Of a stretch of DNA of 64,000 bases, positions 45,863 to 57,178 are shown in pieces. This stretch comes from Croceicoccus mobilis. Its GTDB lineage: Bacteria; Pseudomonadota; Alphaproteobacteria; Sphingomonadales; Sphingomonadaceae. Every line of letters starts with the position of its first letter. Position 1 is the stretch's first letter. The stretch spans positions 1 through 64,000 of the forward strand of contig NZ_LYWZ01000011.1 of NCBI RefSeq assembly GCF_001661965.1. Reading direction: 5' to 3'. Made by a program: the position numbers and the translations under genes. A model generated the notes under the pieces. The model worked only from the letters and a program-made list of their open reading frames with translations. It had not been told where the DNA came from and searched no databases.

Positions 45863-46884
45863 AACCCTCTCTCCTTTAGGATCGCGTCGAGCCGCGGATA
45901 GACCTTGCGCGCATTGCCTTCGAAAATCGCGTGGCGCTCTTGCTCGCTGATGTCGAGCGCATCGACATAGCGCTTGGTGTCGTCGAAATAGTGGCCAGTC
46001 TGCGGGTCGATCCCGCGCACCGCGCCGACCATTTCGCTGCCGAACAGGATGTTCTTGTTCGCGATCACGTCGGCCAGCAGGTCGATGCCCGGCTGGTGAT
46101 AGACGCAGGTGTCGAAAAACACGTTGTTCATCAGGTGCTGTTCGATGTCAGGCTGCTTGAGCATGTCGGCAAGGCCCCGATAGCGGCCCCAGTGATAGGG
46201 CACCGCGCCACCGCCGTGGGGGATGATCAGCTTGAGGTCCGGAAAGCGGCTGAACAGGTCGCCCTGCAGCAGCTGCATGAAGGCGACCGTGTCCGCCGCC
46301 AGATAATAGCCCCCGGTCGCGTGCATCGCCGGATTGCAGCTGCCCGATACGTGGATCATCGCGGGCACCTGAAGCTCGCACATCGCCTCATAGATCGGGA
46401 ACCAGTATTCGTCGGTCAGCGGTGGGTGCTGGAAATGGCCGCCGCCCGGATCGGGATTGAGGTTGCAGACCACGAAACCCAGTTCCTCGACGCAGCGGCG
46501 CAACTCGCGTACGCTTTCCGACAGATCCGATTTTGGGCTCTGCGGCAGCATGCAGCCGCCGATGAAGGTGTCCGGGAACAGCTGGGTGACGCGATAAATC
46601 AGGTCGTTGCAGCGCCGCGCCCACTGGGTAGCCACCGCCTGGTCGCCGACATGCGGGGCCATGGCGCTGGCGCGCGGGCTGAAGATCGTGAAGTCCGCGC
46701 CGCGTTCCTTTACCAGCTTGAGCTGGTTCTCCTCGATCGTCCGGCGGATTTCGTCGTCGGAGATTTCGGGGTAGGGCGGGCACACGGTCCCGGCCTTGTA
46801 AGCAGCCTTCTGTGCCTCGCGCCATTCGTCGTGCGCTTTGGGCAGCACGGTGTAGTGGCCGTGGCAATCGATGATCAGGCTCAT
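45859..46884 (-). CDS. ligJ: 4-oxalomesaconate hydratase
   Basis: This 341-residue amidohydrolase-fold hydratase has the N-terminal metal motif IIDCHGHYT, a central PAMIHVSGSC, and LIIPHGGGAVPYHWGR. The length equals LigJ of Sphingobium SYK-6. It hydrates 4-oxalomesaconate to 4-carboxy-4-hydroxy-2-oxoadipate. ATG 46884 is chosen by family length and lies 4 bases after the upstream stop; it is coupled to ligA. Confidence 0.94.
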
Positions 46885-46888
46885 GGAC

Positions 46889-47749
46889 TCAGAGCTCCCC
46901 CTTGAATTCACGGGACTGGATAATGGCGGACAGCTTCGCGGCTAGAGCGGGTGGCGGTTCCAGCCCCAGCTCGCCCAGGCCTTGCTGCCATTGCGCAGTC
47001 CCGTAGGTCACGAGCGGCGCGATACCGAGGTCGCGCGCCATTTTGCCTGCTTCGTGCATTTCTGCCGCGCGCCTGCGGCCATGAACGAGCATCCGGTCGA
47101 GATTGTAGTCGACCCGCTCGGCCCAGCTGAGCGCCTTTTCGCTCGCGTCGAGCGACGCCAGCACTTGGTCAAGAACCCCGGCCTTGGTTGCGGTGATCGC
47201 CATCTCGGCACAGATCGCCTCGATCCCCTTGACCGCGATCGAGCGGCACAACTTGATCGTGCTGGCCATTCCGATCTGATCGCCAACCACACGGATGTTC
47301 GCAAAGCCAATGCGTTTGAGATGGACCTGCGCCTCCATCGCCGCAGGTCCTGCGAGCAATATCGGCACCGCAAGGGCGGCAGGTTGGACCGGGGCGAGGA
47401 TGGCCGCATCGACATAGCGCGCGCCCGCCGCCTCGACCGCGTGAGCCACGCGCTGTTTGGTCGAGGGCGCAAGCGAGTTCATGTCGCACCAGATCGCGCC
47501 CGGGGCAAGGTGCGGGGCGGCGCTTTCGGCTGCGCAGACGGCCTGGTCGGCGGTGACGAGCGAGAGCACCAGTGAACTGCCGCGAACCGCTTCGCCCGCG
47601 TCGCGAGCGGCTTCGAGCCCGGCGGCGCGGATCGCCTTGCCGCGCTCCAGATCGATGTCGAAGGCACGGACAGGCGTCGCCCAGCCGCCCGCGGCGGCAA
47701 ATGTCGATGCCGCTTCGCCGAAGCCGATGAGAGTATGCGCGGGTGCCAT
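46889..47749 (-). CDS. 6-phosphogluconate dehydrogenase-like protein with DUF1932
   Basis: This 286-residue protein has an N-terminal Rossmann domain (LIGFGEAASTFA, a variant GxGxxA/G motif) and a C-terminal DUF1932-type helical domain (GMASTIKLCRSIAVKGIEAI). It resembles beta-hydroxyacid dehydrogenases. It is the first gene of the minus-strand lig operon, just ahead of ligJ, so it probably acts on an intermediate of the pathway, but no step of the known route needs it. The substrate is unknown. Confidence 0.75.
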   Translation of the reverse strand: MAPAHTLIGFGEAASTFAAAGGWATPVRAFDIDLERGKAIRAAGLEAARDAGEAVRGSSLVLSLVTADQAVCAAESAAPHLAPGAIWCDMNSLAPSTKQRVAHAVEAAGARYVDAAILAPVQPAALAVPILLAGPAAMEAQVHLKRIGFANIRVVGDQIGMASTIKLCRSIAVKGIEAICAEMAITATKAGVLDQVLASLDASEKALSWAERVDYNLDRMLVHGRRRAAEMHEAGKMARDLGIAPLVTYGTAQWQQGLGELGLEPPPALAAKLSAIIQSREFKGEL

Positions 47750-47813
47750 GGTCGCGACTGTCGCGGATGCGGCGTTCGCGGCCCAATGAATAACGTGGCC
47801 GGGGAATAAGGTT

Positions 47814-48965
47814 TTACGAAGTATCTTGCGCTTCTCCGGCGAGAATCGACAGCATGGTGCCCTGGGCCGGGGTGGGCCGCCAGTCGCGCCTTGTGGTGAT
47901 GCCGATCGTTCTTTCGATAGGGTGCGGCGGCGCGGCGTAGGCGATCAGCCCGGCCTCGATCTCGACGCGCAGTTGGTCGGGCGATAGCAGGCTCAGCATA
48001 TCTGTTTCGAGCAGGAGTTCGCGGATGGTAAGGACCGATCCGCACTCGATCGCGACATCGGGGACTGTGTACCTGGCCGCTGTCATCATCGCGCGCCAGT
48101 ATTCGCGCAGCGGCGTATCGGCAGAAGGGAGAATCCACGGGTGTGCGCCCAAATCTACCGCGGGGAAGTCGTCGCCGCGCGCCAGGGGGTGCCCACTGCG
48201 CATGACGATTTGCGGGCGGTCGAGGAAAGCGGGCGACTGGACCAGGTCGGGTATCTGCGCCTCGGGCCTGAGCGCGCCGAGCAGCAGGTCGATCTCGCCA
48301 TCGCGCAAGGGGCCGACCAACTCGGTATAACTGCCTTCGATCACGGCGATGGCGATCCCCGGGCGCGCTTGCGCGAAGGCCAGGATAGCGCGCGGCAGCC
48401 AACGCGCCCGCGACAGCGGCATGGCGCCGATGACGATCCGTCCGCCCTCCTTGCCGCGCCATTCCGCGACCTCGGCAAAGCCGCTGCGCAGTTCGGCCAT
48501 GGCCAGCCCGAAGCTGCGCGCCCGCGCCTCGCCCTTCCGGGTCAGCGAGACGCGCCTCCCGCGCCGTTCAACCAGCCGCTCGCCCAGCGCCAGCGAGAGA
48601 TCCGCGATCGCCCGGTGGACAGACGCGGTGGCCAAGCCGAGATGCTCGGCCGCCTCGGCGTAGCTGCCCTTGCGCGCAAGCGCGAGGAAGGCGCGGATCT
48701 GGGTCGATGTGACTCGTGGCGAGCCGATCAGCGCCATCGCGTGTTCGGCTCGCGGGGCCAGCAGCAGCGCCGCCTGCGTCGGGCGCATTCCGCCCGGTTC
48801 GCGGTCGAACAGGCGGCAATCGAGGCGATGTTCTAGGTGCGCGATGGCCTGGGTCAGCGCTGGCTGGGTCAAGGCGATGGCATCGGCGGCTGCGGTCACC
48901 TTGCCGTGCCGCACGGTCGCGGCGAAGGCGGCCAAGTGCCGGACATTGGGAAGATCGATGTTCAT
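47814..48965 (-). CDS. ligR: LysR-type regulator with two HTH domains, probable LigR
   Basis: This 383-residue protein has two successive LysR-type DNA-binding domains: residues about 5-65 (VTAAADAIALTQPALTQAIA) and about 88-148 (YAEAAEHLGLATASVHRAIA), followed by one LysR substrate domain (GGRIVIGAMPLSRARWLP). LysR regulators normally have one HTH and about 300 residues. It lies between the minus-strand lig genes and the divergent ligKUI operon, with a palindrome upstream of its start, so it is the expected activator of both. An ATG at 48974 is an alternative start. Confidence 0.85.
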   Translation of the reverse strand: MNIDLPNVRHLAAFAATVRHGKVTAAADAIALTQPALTQAIAHLEHRLDCRLFDREPGGMRPTQAALLLAPRAEHAMALIGSPRVTSTQIRAFLALARKGSYAEAAEHLGLATASVHRAIADLSLALGERLVERRGRRVSLTRKGEARARSFGLAMAELRSGFAEVAEWRGKEGGRIVIGAMPLSRARWLPRAILAFAQARPGIAIAVIEGSYTELVGPLRDGEIDLLLGALRPEAQIPDLVQSPAFLDRPQIVMRSGHPLARGDDFPAVDLGAHPWILPSADTPLREYWRAMMTAARYTVPDVAIECGSVLTIRELLLETDMLSLLSPDQLRVEIEAGLIAYAAPPHPIERTIGITTRRDWRPTPAQGTMLSILAGEAQDTS

Positions 48966-48987
48966 GAGAGTCATTTAGCAAAAAATT

Positions 48988-49009
48988 ATGGGAAGCGACA
49001 GCTTCGCAT
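48988..49009. promoter_or_regulatory. Palindromic candidate LigR site between ligR and ligK
   Basis: ATG-n-GAAGC and GCTTC-n-CAT arms surround a 4-base centre, a 22-bp palindrome with one mismatched pair. It sits about 23 bases upstream of the ligR start and 51 upstream of ligK. Position and symmetry suit a LysR-type binding site controlling the divergent genes. Confidence 0.55.
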
Positions 49010-49060
49010 TGGCGCGCCGCGGGGCGCGCGTACATGTGCGAAACGGCAAAGGAGACGATG

Positions 49061-49731
49061 ATGGCAGTCGTGGTGCAGAATATCGAGCGGGCCGATCCCG
49101 CCGTGATCGACGCGCTGGCAGCCTGCGGGGTCGCCACAGTCCACGAGGCGCAGGAGCGCAAGGGGCTGCTCGCCAGCTACATGCGGCCCATCTATGCCGG
49201 GGCACGGATCGCCGGCAGCGCGGTGACGATCAGCGCACCCCCCGGCGACAACTGGATGGTCCATGTCGCGATCGAGCAGCTGAAGGCAGGCGACATCCTG
49301 CTGCTAGCCCCCACGTCCCCTTGTGAAGACGGCTATTTCGGCGACCTGCTTGCCACCAGTGCGATGGCGCGCGGGTGCCGCGGGCTTGTGATCGACGCAG
49401 GGGTGCGCGACGTGCGCGACCTGACCGAAATGGGATTTCCGGTGTGGTCAAAGGCGATATTCGCGCAAGGGACGGTCAAGAACACGCTCGGCAGCGTCAA
49501 CGTGCCGGTGGTCTGCGCCGGCGCCCATGTCGAACCGGGCGATGTGATCGTGGCCGATGACGACGGGGTCTGCGTGGTCAGGCGCGCGGAGGCCGCCGAG
49601 GTGCTGGGAAGGGCGCGCGCTCGCGAGGCCAACGAGGCGTCGAAGCGCGATAGGCTCGCCTCGGGCGAACTGGGTCTCGACATGTACAAGATGCGCGAGC
49701 GGTTGGCGGCCGAAGGGCTGAAGTACGTCTG

Positions 49732-49732
<1 letters not shown>
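49061..49732 (+). CDS. ligK: 4-carboxy-4-hydroxy-2-oxoadipate aldolase
   Basis: This 223-residue class II HMG/CHA aldolase (RraA-like fold) has the [22 protein letters not shown] motif, whose Arg-Asp pair binds pyruvate and metal, and GNW-type [11 protein letters not shown] at the N-terminal half. It splits CHA into pyruvate and oxaloacetate, the last step of the pathway. ATG 49061 lies 6 bases after GGAG; ATG 49058 also fits. It heads the ligK-ligU-ligI operon, divergent from ligR. Confidence 0.94.
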
Positions 49733-51676
<1,944 letters not shown>

Positions 51677-52042
51677 ACCGCTGCATTCGCCAAGCTCTCA
51701 CGTCTTTAAGTGAAGCCTTCTCGGTGACATCAGTTCCGATTGCCAGGAAATCTGACATCCCGGGGCATTGTTGCGCGGCACAGGCGCCCGAATTCAACTT
51801 CTACGCCGAAGCGCATCATCGCCCGTCGGTGTGCTTCGGTCAGGCCGCGTTGCGCGGCGAAGTGCTGTGGCGCCACGATTTTTCGAAGAACTGGCCGGGA
51901 GGTCCGCGGGTTGATGATCGGCGTGTTATCGAGCTTTGTTCCGCTGAAGTCCGGTTGGCGCCAGTGCGGCTTCCCGGCCGATGTCGGGCCTTCCAAGGGA
52001 ATATGCAATTGTTTCAACCACTGTTCGCGGCGGAACATTTGG
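51677..52042. other. Region without recognisable gene next to the IS graveyard
   Basis: About 365 bases lie between ligI and the first IS fragment. Both strands are open for about 100 codons (minus 51730-52038, plus 51740-52114), but neither product resembles a family I know. It could be the eroded end of a gene or another IS remnant. No terminator for the ligKUI operon is evident. Confidence 0.4.
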
Positions 52043-52081
52043 ACTAGTTGTTTGATCCCACGGTTTGATGGTGTGATCCTT
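52043..52081. repeat. 39-bp inverted repeat, copy 1 (IS481-type element end)
   Basis: This segment is present in inverted orientation at 57880-57918 with one internal mismatch (ACTAGT/GTGTTTGATCCCACGG...GATCCTT). It directly abuts the left end of the IS3-type element at 52081. The second copy precedes an IS481-type transposase start, so this is probably the end of a second, otherwise lost copy. Confidence 0.65.
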
Positions 52082-52145
52082 GAGGTGGTGCCGGTTTTCT
52101 GGACAGGATGCTAAGCTAATCCCGACCTGATGGATTGGTACGGGA

Positions 52146-52681
52146 ATGAAGACGACGAGGAAGCGCTACAGCGCAGATTTCAAGGCCAAGGTGGCGTTGG
52201 AAGCGATCCGCGGCGACCTGACGCTGGCGGGGCTGGCAGCCAAGCACGGCGTGCACCACACGATGATCGCATCGTGGAAACGGCAGGCCATCGACGGGAT
52301 GGCGAGCACGTGCTCCGGCGGCGGCGATGCGGCCAAGGCCGTCAGCGAGAGCGAGGTGGAGAAGCTGCCGTTCGTCCTATTACTACTACGCCCCGGTGCC
52401 GGAGACGGACGAGACGCTGGCGCTGATGACGGTGATCGACGAGACCTTCATGGAATGCCCATGGTACGGCAGCCGCCAAATGGCGCGGCACCTTCGGCGA
52501 GCGGGCCACGCAGTCGGTCGCCGCCGGGTGCGGCGGCTGATGGCGAAGATGGGCCTGACGCCGATCTACCAGCGACCACGGACGAGCGATCCGCACCCGC
52601 AGCACCGGGTCTATCCGTATCTGCTGCGTGGGGCTGCGATCGAGCGGCCCAACCATGTCTGGTGCGCCGACGTGACCTATA
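52146..52681 (+). pseudogene. IS3 orfA plus orfB 5' exon, fused by deletion
   Basis: OrfA begins normally (KRYSADFKAKVALEAIRGDL, ASWKRQAIDGM) to about EKL near 52370. The sequence then jumps to a point inside orfB (SYYYAPVPETDETLALM), losing the orfA end and the orfB start. OrfB then reads on through CPWYGSRQMARHLRRAG and NHVWCADVTY to the intron insertion point after base 52681. Confidence 0.82.
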
Positions 52682-54921
52682 GTGCGCCTCGTCCCGGATG
52701 GTCCGGGGTGCATATGACTGGAATGCAAAGGAGCAAGGAGGAATTGAACGAATGCCTTGCCCTCTGCTGTGAGGGGGCATGAGCCCAAGCGGCGGTGACC
52801 TGCTGTCAACTGGCAGGGTGACGTAGCCCGCAGGTAAAGGGGATTGAGGCGAAGCCGTTACGCCGAGATGGTCCCCGAGGCTGTAGCGCTGGAAGGTTGA
52901 GGAACACGAACCGGTTAATCCGCATCCGAGGGCTGAAATGTCGCCTTCGCCTACACGGCTTAACAGGCGGAATGCTGATGATGGCACCGGAGACGTATGT
53001 CGGCGACATCCGAATGTGGCCGGAAATGTAGCCCGTCCGCATGGAGCCATGGAGAGAATGCAGCCAGGCCATGGCATCGGCATCGACTTGCGGGACGCAA
53101 GGACAAGGACTGCGACCGGCAGCCTCCCCAGCGCGCGAAAGTCCAGCATATGAACGAGGGAAGGGATGATGGAATGCCAAGGGAGTTGGCCCCGATGTCC
53201 ACCGTGCTGGCGGAGTCCCCGTAGTAGTCCGCGACAGGGAAAGCCTGTCACATGGCGAAGGGGGACAGTTCAATCAGCTTGAAGTGCAAACTACCTGACC
53301 AAACGAGGTGAAGACCTTTGATAATCAGCGAAATGCAGCACAAGCTCGCGATGTAGGCCGAGAGCGACCAGAACCGCAAGTTCGATCGCCTTCTCCGGCT
53401 CATTGCCGATCGGGCGTGGCTTGCCGAGGCGGCTCGGATCGTGCTGGCGTCGAGTGGCGCCAATACGCCGGGCATCGACGGAATGGACAAGCGACGGATG
53501 CAGGCCGTACTGGCAGAACAGCTGGCTAGTCTGCGAACGGACTTGCTGACGGGGAGTTATCACCCGCAGCCGGTCAGGCGAATCTATATCCCGAAAGCCA
53601 ATGGCAAGAAACGACCACTTGGTATCCCGACCCTGAAAGACCGCATCGTCCAGCGCGCGATGCTGATGGCCATGGAGCCGATCTGGGAAAGCGACTTCCA
53701 TCGCCTCTCCTACGGCTTCAGGCCGGAACGCAGCGTGCATCACGCTGTCCGGACCGTGAAGATACAGTTGCAGGATAGTGGTGCCGGAGCGCGGGGCCAC
53801 TGGATCATCGAAGGTGATCTGGCGAGCTACTTCGATACGGTCCACCACCGGCTTCTGCTTCGCTGCGTTCGGCGGCGAATCCGGGATGATCGGTTTGTTG
53901 ATCTGCTCTGGCGATTCCTGAAGGCGGGCCACATCGACCGTGGCCTGTTCGTCGCCTCAAGCGAAGGTGTACCGCAAGGCGGCGTGTTGTCGCCGCTCCT
54001 GTCCAACATCATGCTCCATGAGTTTGATGCGTGGCTGGAGGCGAAATACCTGAGCGACAAGGCGCGAAAGGATCGCTGGGCATGGAACTTCGGCATCCAG
54101 CAGGGGCGCCCCATCACGGTTCGCGAGAACCGGCAATGGAAACCTGCTGTCGCCTACTGCCGTTACGCCGATGACTTCGTTGTCATCGTCAAGGGCACCA
54201 AGGCACATGCCGAGGCCATCCGCGAGGAATGCCGGGCCTTTCTCGAAGACGACCTGAAGCTGACGTTGAATATGGACAAGAGCCATATCACCCACGTCGA
54301 CGACGGGTTCGTGTTCCTCGGGCACCGGATTATCCGCAGGCGGGGACCGAGCGGACGCATGTCCGTGGTCTCAACGATACCCAAGGAGAAGGCCAAGACC
54401 TTCGCTCGCCGATTGGTCGAGGCACTCTCCGGCAATCTTGAGGTTGCCGCGGTGGACATGATCGACGGTCTGAACCGCCAGCTGGCGGGATGGGCTGCGT
54501 TTTACAGGTTCACCGACTTCACGGCGCGCACATTCCGGCGCATCGACACCGTCGTGTTCTGGAAAATGGCGCACTGGTTGGCGCAGAAGTACCGGTCCCG
54601 TATCAAGCCTTTGATGCGTAAATGGTACCGCATACCGGAAACCGGCCAATCGAAGACGTGGCTGGTCTACGGTCGAAGCAATCAGGGCAATGCCGTCGGC
54701 AAGGCGCTGCGACGACTGGTCACAAGCCAGAAGATGCAGTTCCGGTGGCGGAATCCGGAGCGAAATCCCTACATCTATCGGGACGAGCTCCGAAACACCG
54801 TCACCTCCCGCTATCGTGATGTCGCCATGGCCTTGGGCCAAGGTTGAATAGAGAGCCGTATGCGCTGAAAGGTGCACGTACGGTTCGGGGAGGGGAAGCG
54901 CTTATGCGCTTCCTACTCCAC
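52682..54921 (+). mobile_element. Group II intron inserted in IS3 orfB
   Basis: The intron begins GTGCG at 52682, the group II 5' consensus, and ends ...CCAC (AY ending) at 54921. Joining 52681 to 54922 restores the transposase reading VTY-IPMRRSFLYL, which fixes both boundaries. About 650 bases of structured, non-coding sequence precede the maturase frame. Domain V is a 34-nt hairpin at 54853-54886 (GAGCCGTATGCG...GTACGGTTC), and domain VI follows at 54887-54921 with an A 7 bases before the 3' end. Confidence 0.92.
53333..54847 (+). pseudogene. ltrA: Group II intron reverse transcriptase/maturase with probable amber stop near the N-terminus
   Basis: From ATG 53333 the frame reads MQHKLAM, then TAG at 53354-53356, then AESDQNRKFDRLLRLIADRA and onward. 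Related maturases have Trp at that place, so TGG to TAG is likely. A 468-residue product could start at GTG 53441, missing about 35 N-terminal residues. The rest is intact: RT motifs IPKANGKKRPLGIP and YCRYADDFVVIV (YADD catalytic site), domain X with LNRQLAGWAAFYRFTD, and no HNH endonuclease domain. Activity of the shortened form is uncertain. Confidence 0.75.
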
Positions 54922-55388
54922 TCCCCATGCGCCGGAGCTTCCTCTACCTGATGGCGATCATGGACTGGGCGACCCGCAAGGTGCTCGCCTGGCGGCTGTC
55001 GAACACGATGGACGCCGGCTTCTGCGTTGCGGCGTTGGAGGAGGCGCTGGCCCGGTTCGGCAAGCCGGAGCCACCGGCCAGCGCAGCTAAATCTTCAACA
55101 CGGACCAGGGCAGCCAGTTCTCAAGCTTCGCCTTCACCAGCCTGCTGCGCGACGCCGAGGTCCGGATCGGCATGGACGGTCGGGGCCGGTGGATGGACAA
55201 TGTCTTCATCGAACGCCTCTGGCGATCCCTGAAGTACGAATGCGTCTATCTCCATGCCTTCGAGACCGGATCGGAGCTGCGGGCTGGCCTTGGCCGGGAG
55301 AACCCCGGTCGAGGCCTATCGGCGGATCGGGCAATCAGATCATGGGGGGCATGCCCCCCATGATCTGATGATCAAACAGGCGGCATAA
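54922..55388 (+). pseudogene. IS3 orfB 3' exon, frameshifted and internally deleted
   Basis: The reading resumes as PMRRSFLYLMAIMDWATRKV and continues to KPEPPASAA. The next motif (IFNTDQGSQFSSFAFTSLL, with catalytic Asp) is in another frame. WMDNVFIERLWRSLKYECVY with the catalytic Glu follows. Then a deletion joins RAGLG to RTPVEAYRRIG, removing the usual YN...RPH segment. The frame ends at 55388. Confidence 0.82.
55334..55369. repeat. 36-bp perfect palindrome
   Basis: The sequence is exactly self-complementary over 36 bases, centred on a CATG with GGGGGG/CCCCCC arms. It lies inside the 3' end of the degenerate IS3 orfB, in frame (IGQSDHGGHAPHDLM). It is not part of normal IS3 orfB. It may be a duplication-inversion scar or a cruciform site. 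Confidence 0.7.
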
Positions 55389-55449
55389 ACGACAACCGGG
55401 ATTAGCTTAACTCAGCCGCCAAACTGTCCAAGAAGGCGAGACCACCTCA

Positions 55450-55803
55450 GAGCGCTATTACGCCATGCTGGACGACACTCCAATGGCTGCATAGTTTAAA
55501 CCGAATGGCCTCCGGCAATCCCGGGGCGGTTCAACAGCCTGGCTGGCGCCCGACGCAAGCTGGCTGTCTGGCGCTACGACTACAACAATGTCCGGCCGCG
55601 CTCATCCCTGGGGAACCAAACACCTGGACAAGCGCGTCGGGCGTTCCTGCATGATGGAAGCGTCACACCCGACGCGCTTGTGCCGGTGGAGCAGCACGAA
55701 TATCAAACCAGCAGACTCTCGTTATGCCCGCAGGACCAGCGGGGGGCAGGTCACAACCGCCGTGGCTCTAATCAGAACTGGATGAAAGTCCCGTGGCAGG
55801 TCA
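55450..55803 (+). mobile_element. 3' remnants of IS3-type elements
   Basis: From about 55525 the frame encodes FNSLAGARRKLAVWRYDYNN, VRPRSSLGNQTPGQARRAFL and PVEQHEYQTSRLSL, the C-terminal end of an IS3-family OrfB (WRxDYN..RPHSSLG type). The segment ends with GGCAGGTCA at 55803, an end seen in IS407-type elements; a similar GGCAGGTCA occurs at 55745-55753. The 75 bases before it (ERYYAMLDDTPMAA then stop) look like the tail of yet another transposase. No left part survives. Confidence 0.6.
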
Positions 55804-55959
55804 TAGGCAATGTGAGTCTAAGTCCTGCGTGAGACCGCTGCTGGTGAGCGCCGGGCTGGAGGACTTGGCGCAATTGCAGGCGTCAAGGCCAGAGGGGCAA
55901 GGGTCGGATCTGCACGGATTGCCCTGCGATCGCGCAGAAGGCTCGAAGGGGACAAGTCG

Positions 55960-56964
55960 ATGGGGGGAAACAGGCAGATTCTGGTGGTGAGCCGTCCAAG
56001 CGGTGTGCCCGGCCCAGAGCATTTCGCGATCGTCGATGGAAAGCTGCCGGAATTGCTGGATGGGCAAGTCCTCATACGAAATCAGTATCTTTCGGTCGAA
56101 CCGGCCATGCGGGGGTGGCTTTCCGACAAGGGAAACTACACCGAGCAGATCCCGTTGGGCTCGGTCATGCGATCTCTCGCCGTCGGGCGGGTGAAGGATA
56201 GCCGTTCGCCAGACTACAGACCCGGCGATGTCGTGACCGGCTGGTTCGGATGGCAGGAATTCGCGGCGGTTTCTCCAGGCGCCATTATCCGCAAGTGCAA
56301 GGAAGTCGACCTGCCGCCGTCCCTTGCCCTGGGGGTTCTGGGCCTGAACGGCGTTACCGCGCTGCTGGGCCTCGAAAAGGTCGGGCGGCCGCACCCCGGA
56401 GACACGGTTGTGGTGTCGTCCGCAGCGGGGGCGGTCGGCTCCGCAGTCGGGCAAATCGCCAGGCGCATGGGCTGCCGCACGGTCGGCATTGCCGGCGGCC
56501 CGGAAAAGGTTGCCATTTGCATAGAAGAGTTCGGATACGACGCCGCAGTCGATTATCGGTCCGCCGGTTTCCGCAACGCCCTCGCCCAGGCATGCCCGCG
56601 CGGCGTCAACGTCTATTTCGACAACACCGCCGGCCCCATCAGCGACGAAGTTCATGGCCTTCTGGCATTGAATTCCCGCGTAGTGGTCTGCGGCACGGCT
56701 TCCATCGAAGCCTGGGACCCTGCCCCGACGGGGCCGCGCCTGGAGCGCAATATACTGGTAAAACGCGCATCGGTGACCGGCTTTATCGTGCTGGATTACC
56801 TGGACGAATTTGAGTCAGCCAGCCAGCGGCTTGCCGAATTCGTGCGCGACCGTTCCCTGGTTTACAGGGAAGAAATCATGGGCGGGATGGAATGCTGCCT
56901 GACTTCGATTGAAGATCTCTACGCGGGCCGGAATATGGGGAAGCGGATCATCCGATTGCATTGA
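55960..56964 (+). CDS. Zinc-independent MDR-family NADP-dependent oxidoreductase
   Basis: This 334-residue enzyme has SVEPAMRGWLSDKGNY, VLGLNGVTALLGLEKVG, VSSAAGAVGSAVGQIARR and YFDNTAGPISDEV, a member of the NADPH-dependent curcumin/2-alkenal reductase group. ATG 55960 follows GAAGGGG. It is the only intact gene in the IS-rich block, with IS pieces on both sides. It is a paralogue of the reductases at 23246 and 35976. The substrate is unknown. Confidence 0.87.
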   Translation: MGGNRQILVVSRPSGVPGPEHFAIVDGKLPELLDGQVLIRNQYLSVEPAMRGWLSDKGNYTEQIPLGSVMRSLAVGRVKDSRSPDYRPGDVVTGWFGWQEFAAVSPGAIIRKCKEVDLPPSLALGVLGLNGVTALLGLEKVGRPHPGDTVVVSSAAGAVGSAVGQIARRMGCRTVGIAGGPEKVAICIEEFGYDAAVDYRSAGFRNALAQACPRGVNVYFDNTAGPISDEVHGLLALNSRVVVCGTASIEAWDPAPTGPRLERNILVKRASVTGFIVLDYLDEFESASQRLAEFVRDRSLVYREEIMGGMECCLTSIEDLYAGRNMGKRIIRLH

Positions 56965-57178
56965 CGGATGAAAGTGGCCGAGTCCGCGGCTCACCCGTGG
57001 GGCCGCAAGATATGATTGGCACATCGTAAAGCTTAAAAACATTCTGACCCGCTCATCCTGAGGAGCCGTTGAACTTGTCGTGTCCCACGGGGGGTGTAGG
57101 AAGGTTTCCCTGAGTGGGTGGCCACCGTCGATCTTCTGGTAGGGTTCGGATGCGAACTCGAACCTGGAGAAGAAGACG
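56965..57178. other. Spacer before the IS256-type relic
   Basis: No gene is visible. The right half (from about 57090, GGGGGGTGTAGGAAGG onward) is probably the untranslated left end of the IS256-type element; an inverted-repeat partner cannot be found because the right end is lost. Confidence 0.35.

Larger units (their letters stand above)
52081..55449 (+). mobile_element. Degenerate IS3-family element interrupted by a group II intron
   Basis: The ends are related inverted repeats with TG...CA: the left starts TGAGGTGGTGCCGG and the complement of the right starts TGAGGTGGTCTCGC, both continuing to GGACA and later AAGCTAATCCCG. Removing the 2240-bp intron leaves about 1130 bp of IS with at least two internal deletions and a frameshift. 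It can no longer transpose by its own enzyme. Confidence 0.85.

Noticed and set aside
53354-53356. Pyrrolysine-type recoding of the TAG codons
   Set aside because: Relatives have Trp at these places, there is no recoding structure nearby, and both interrupted genes look like ordinary nonsense mutants.
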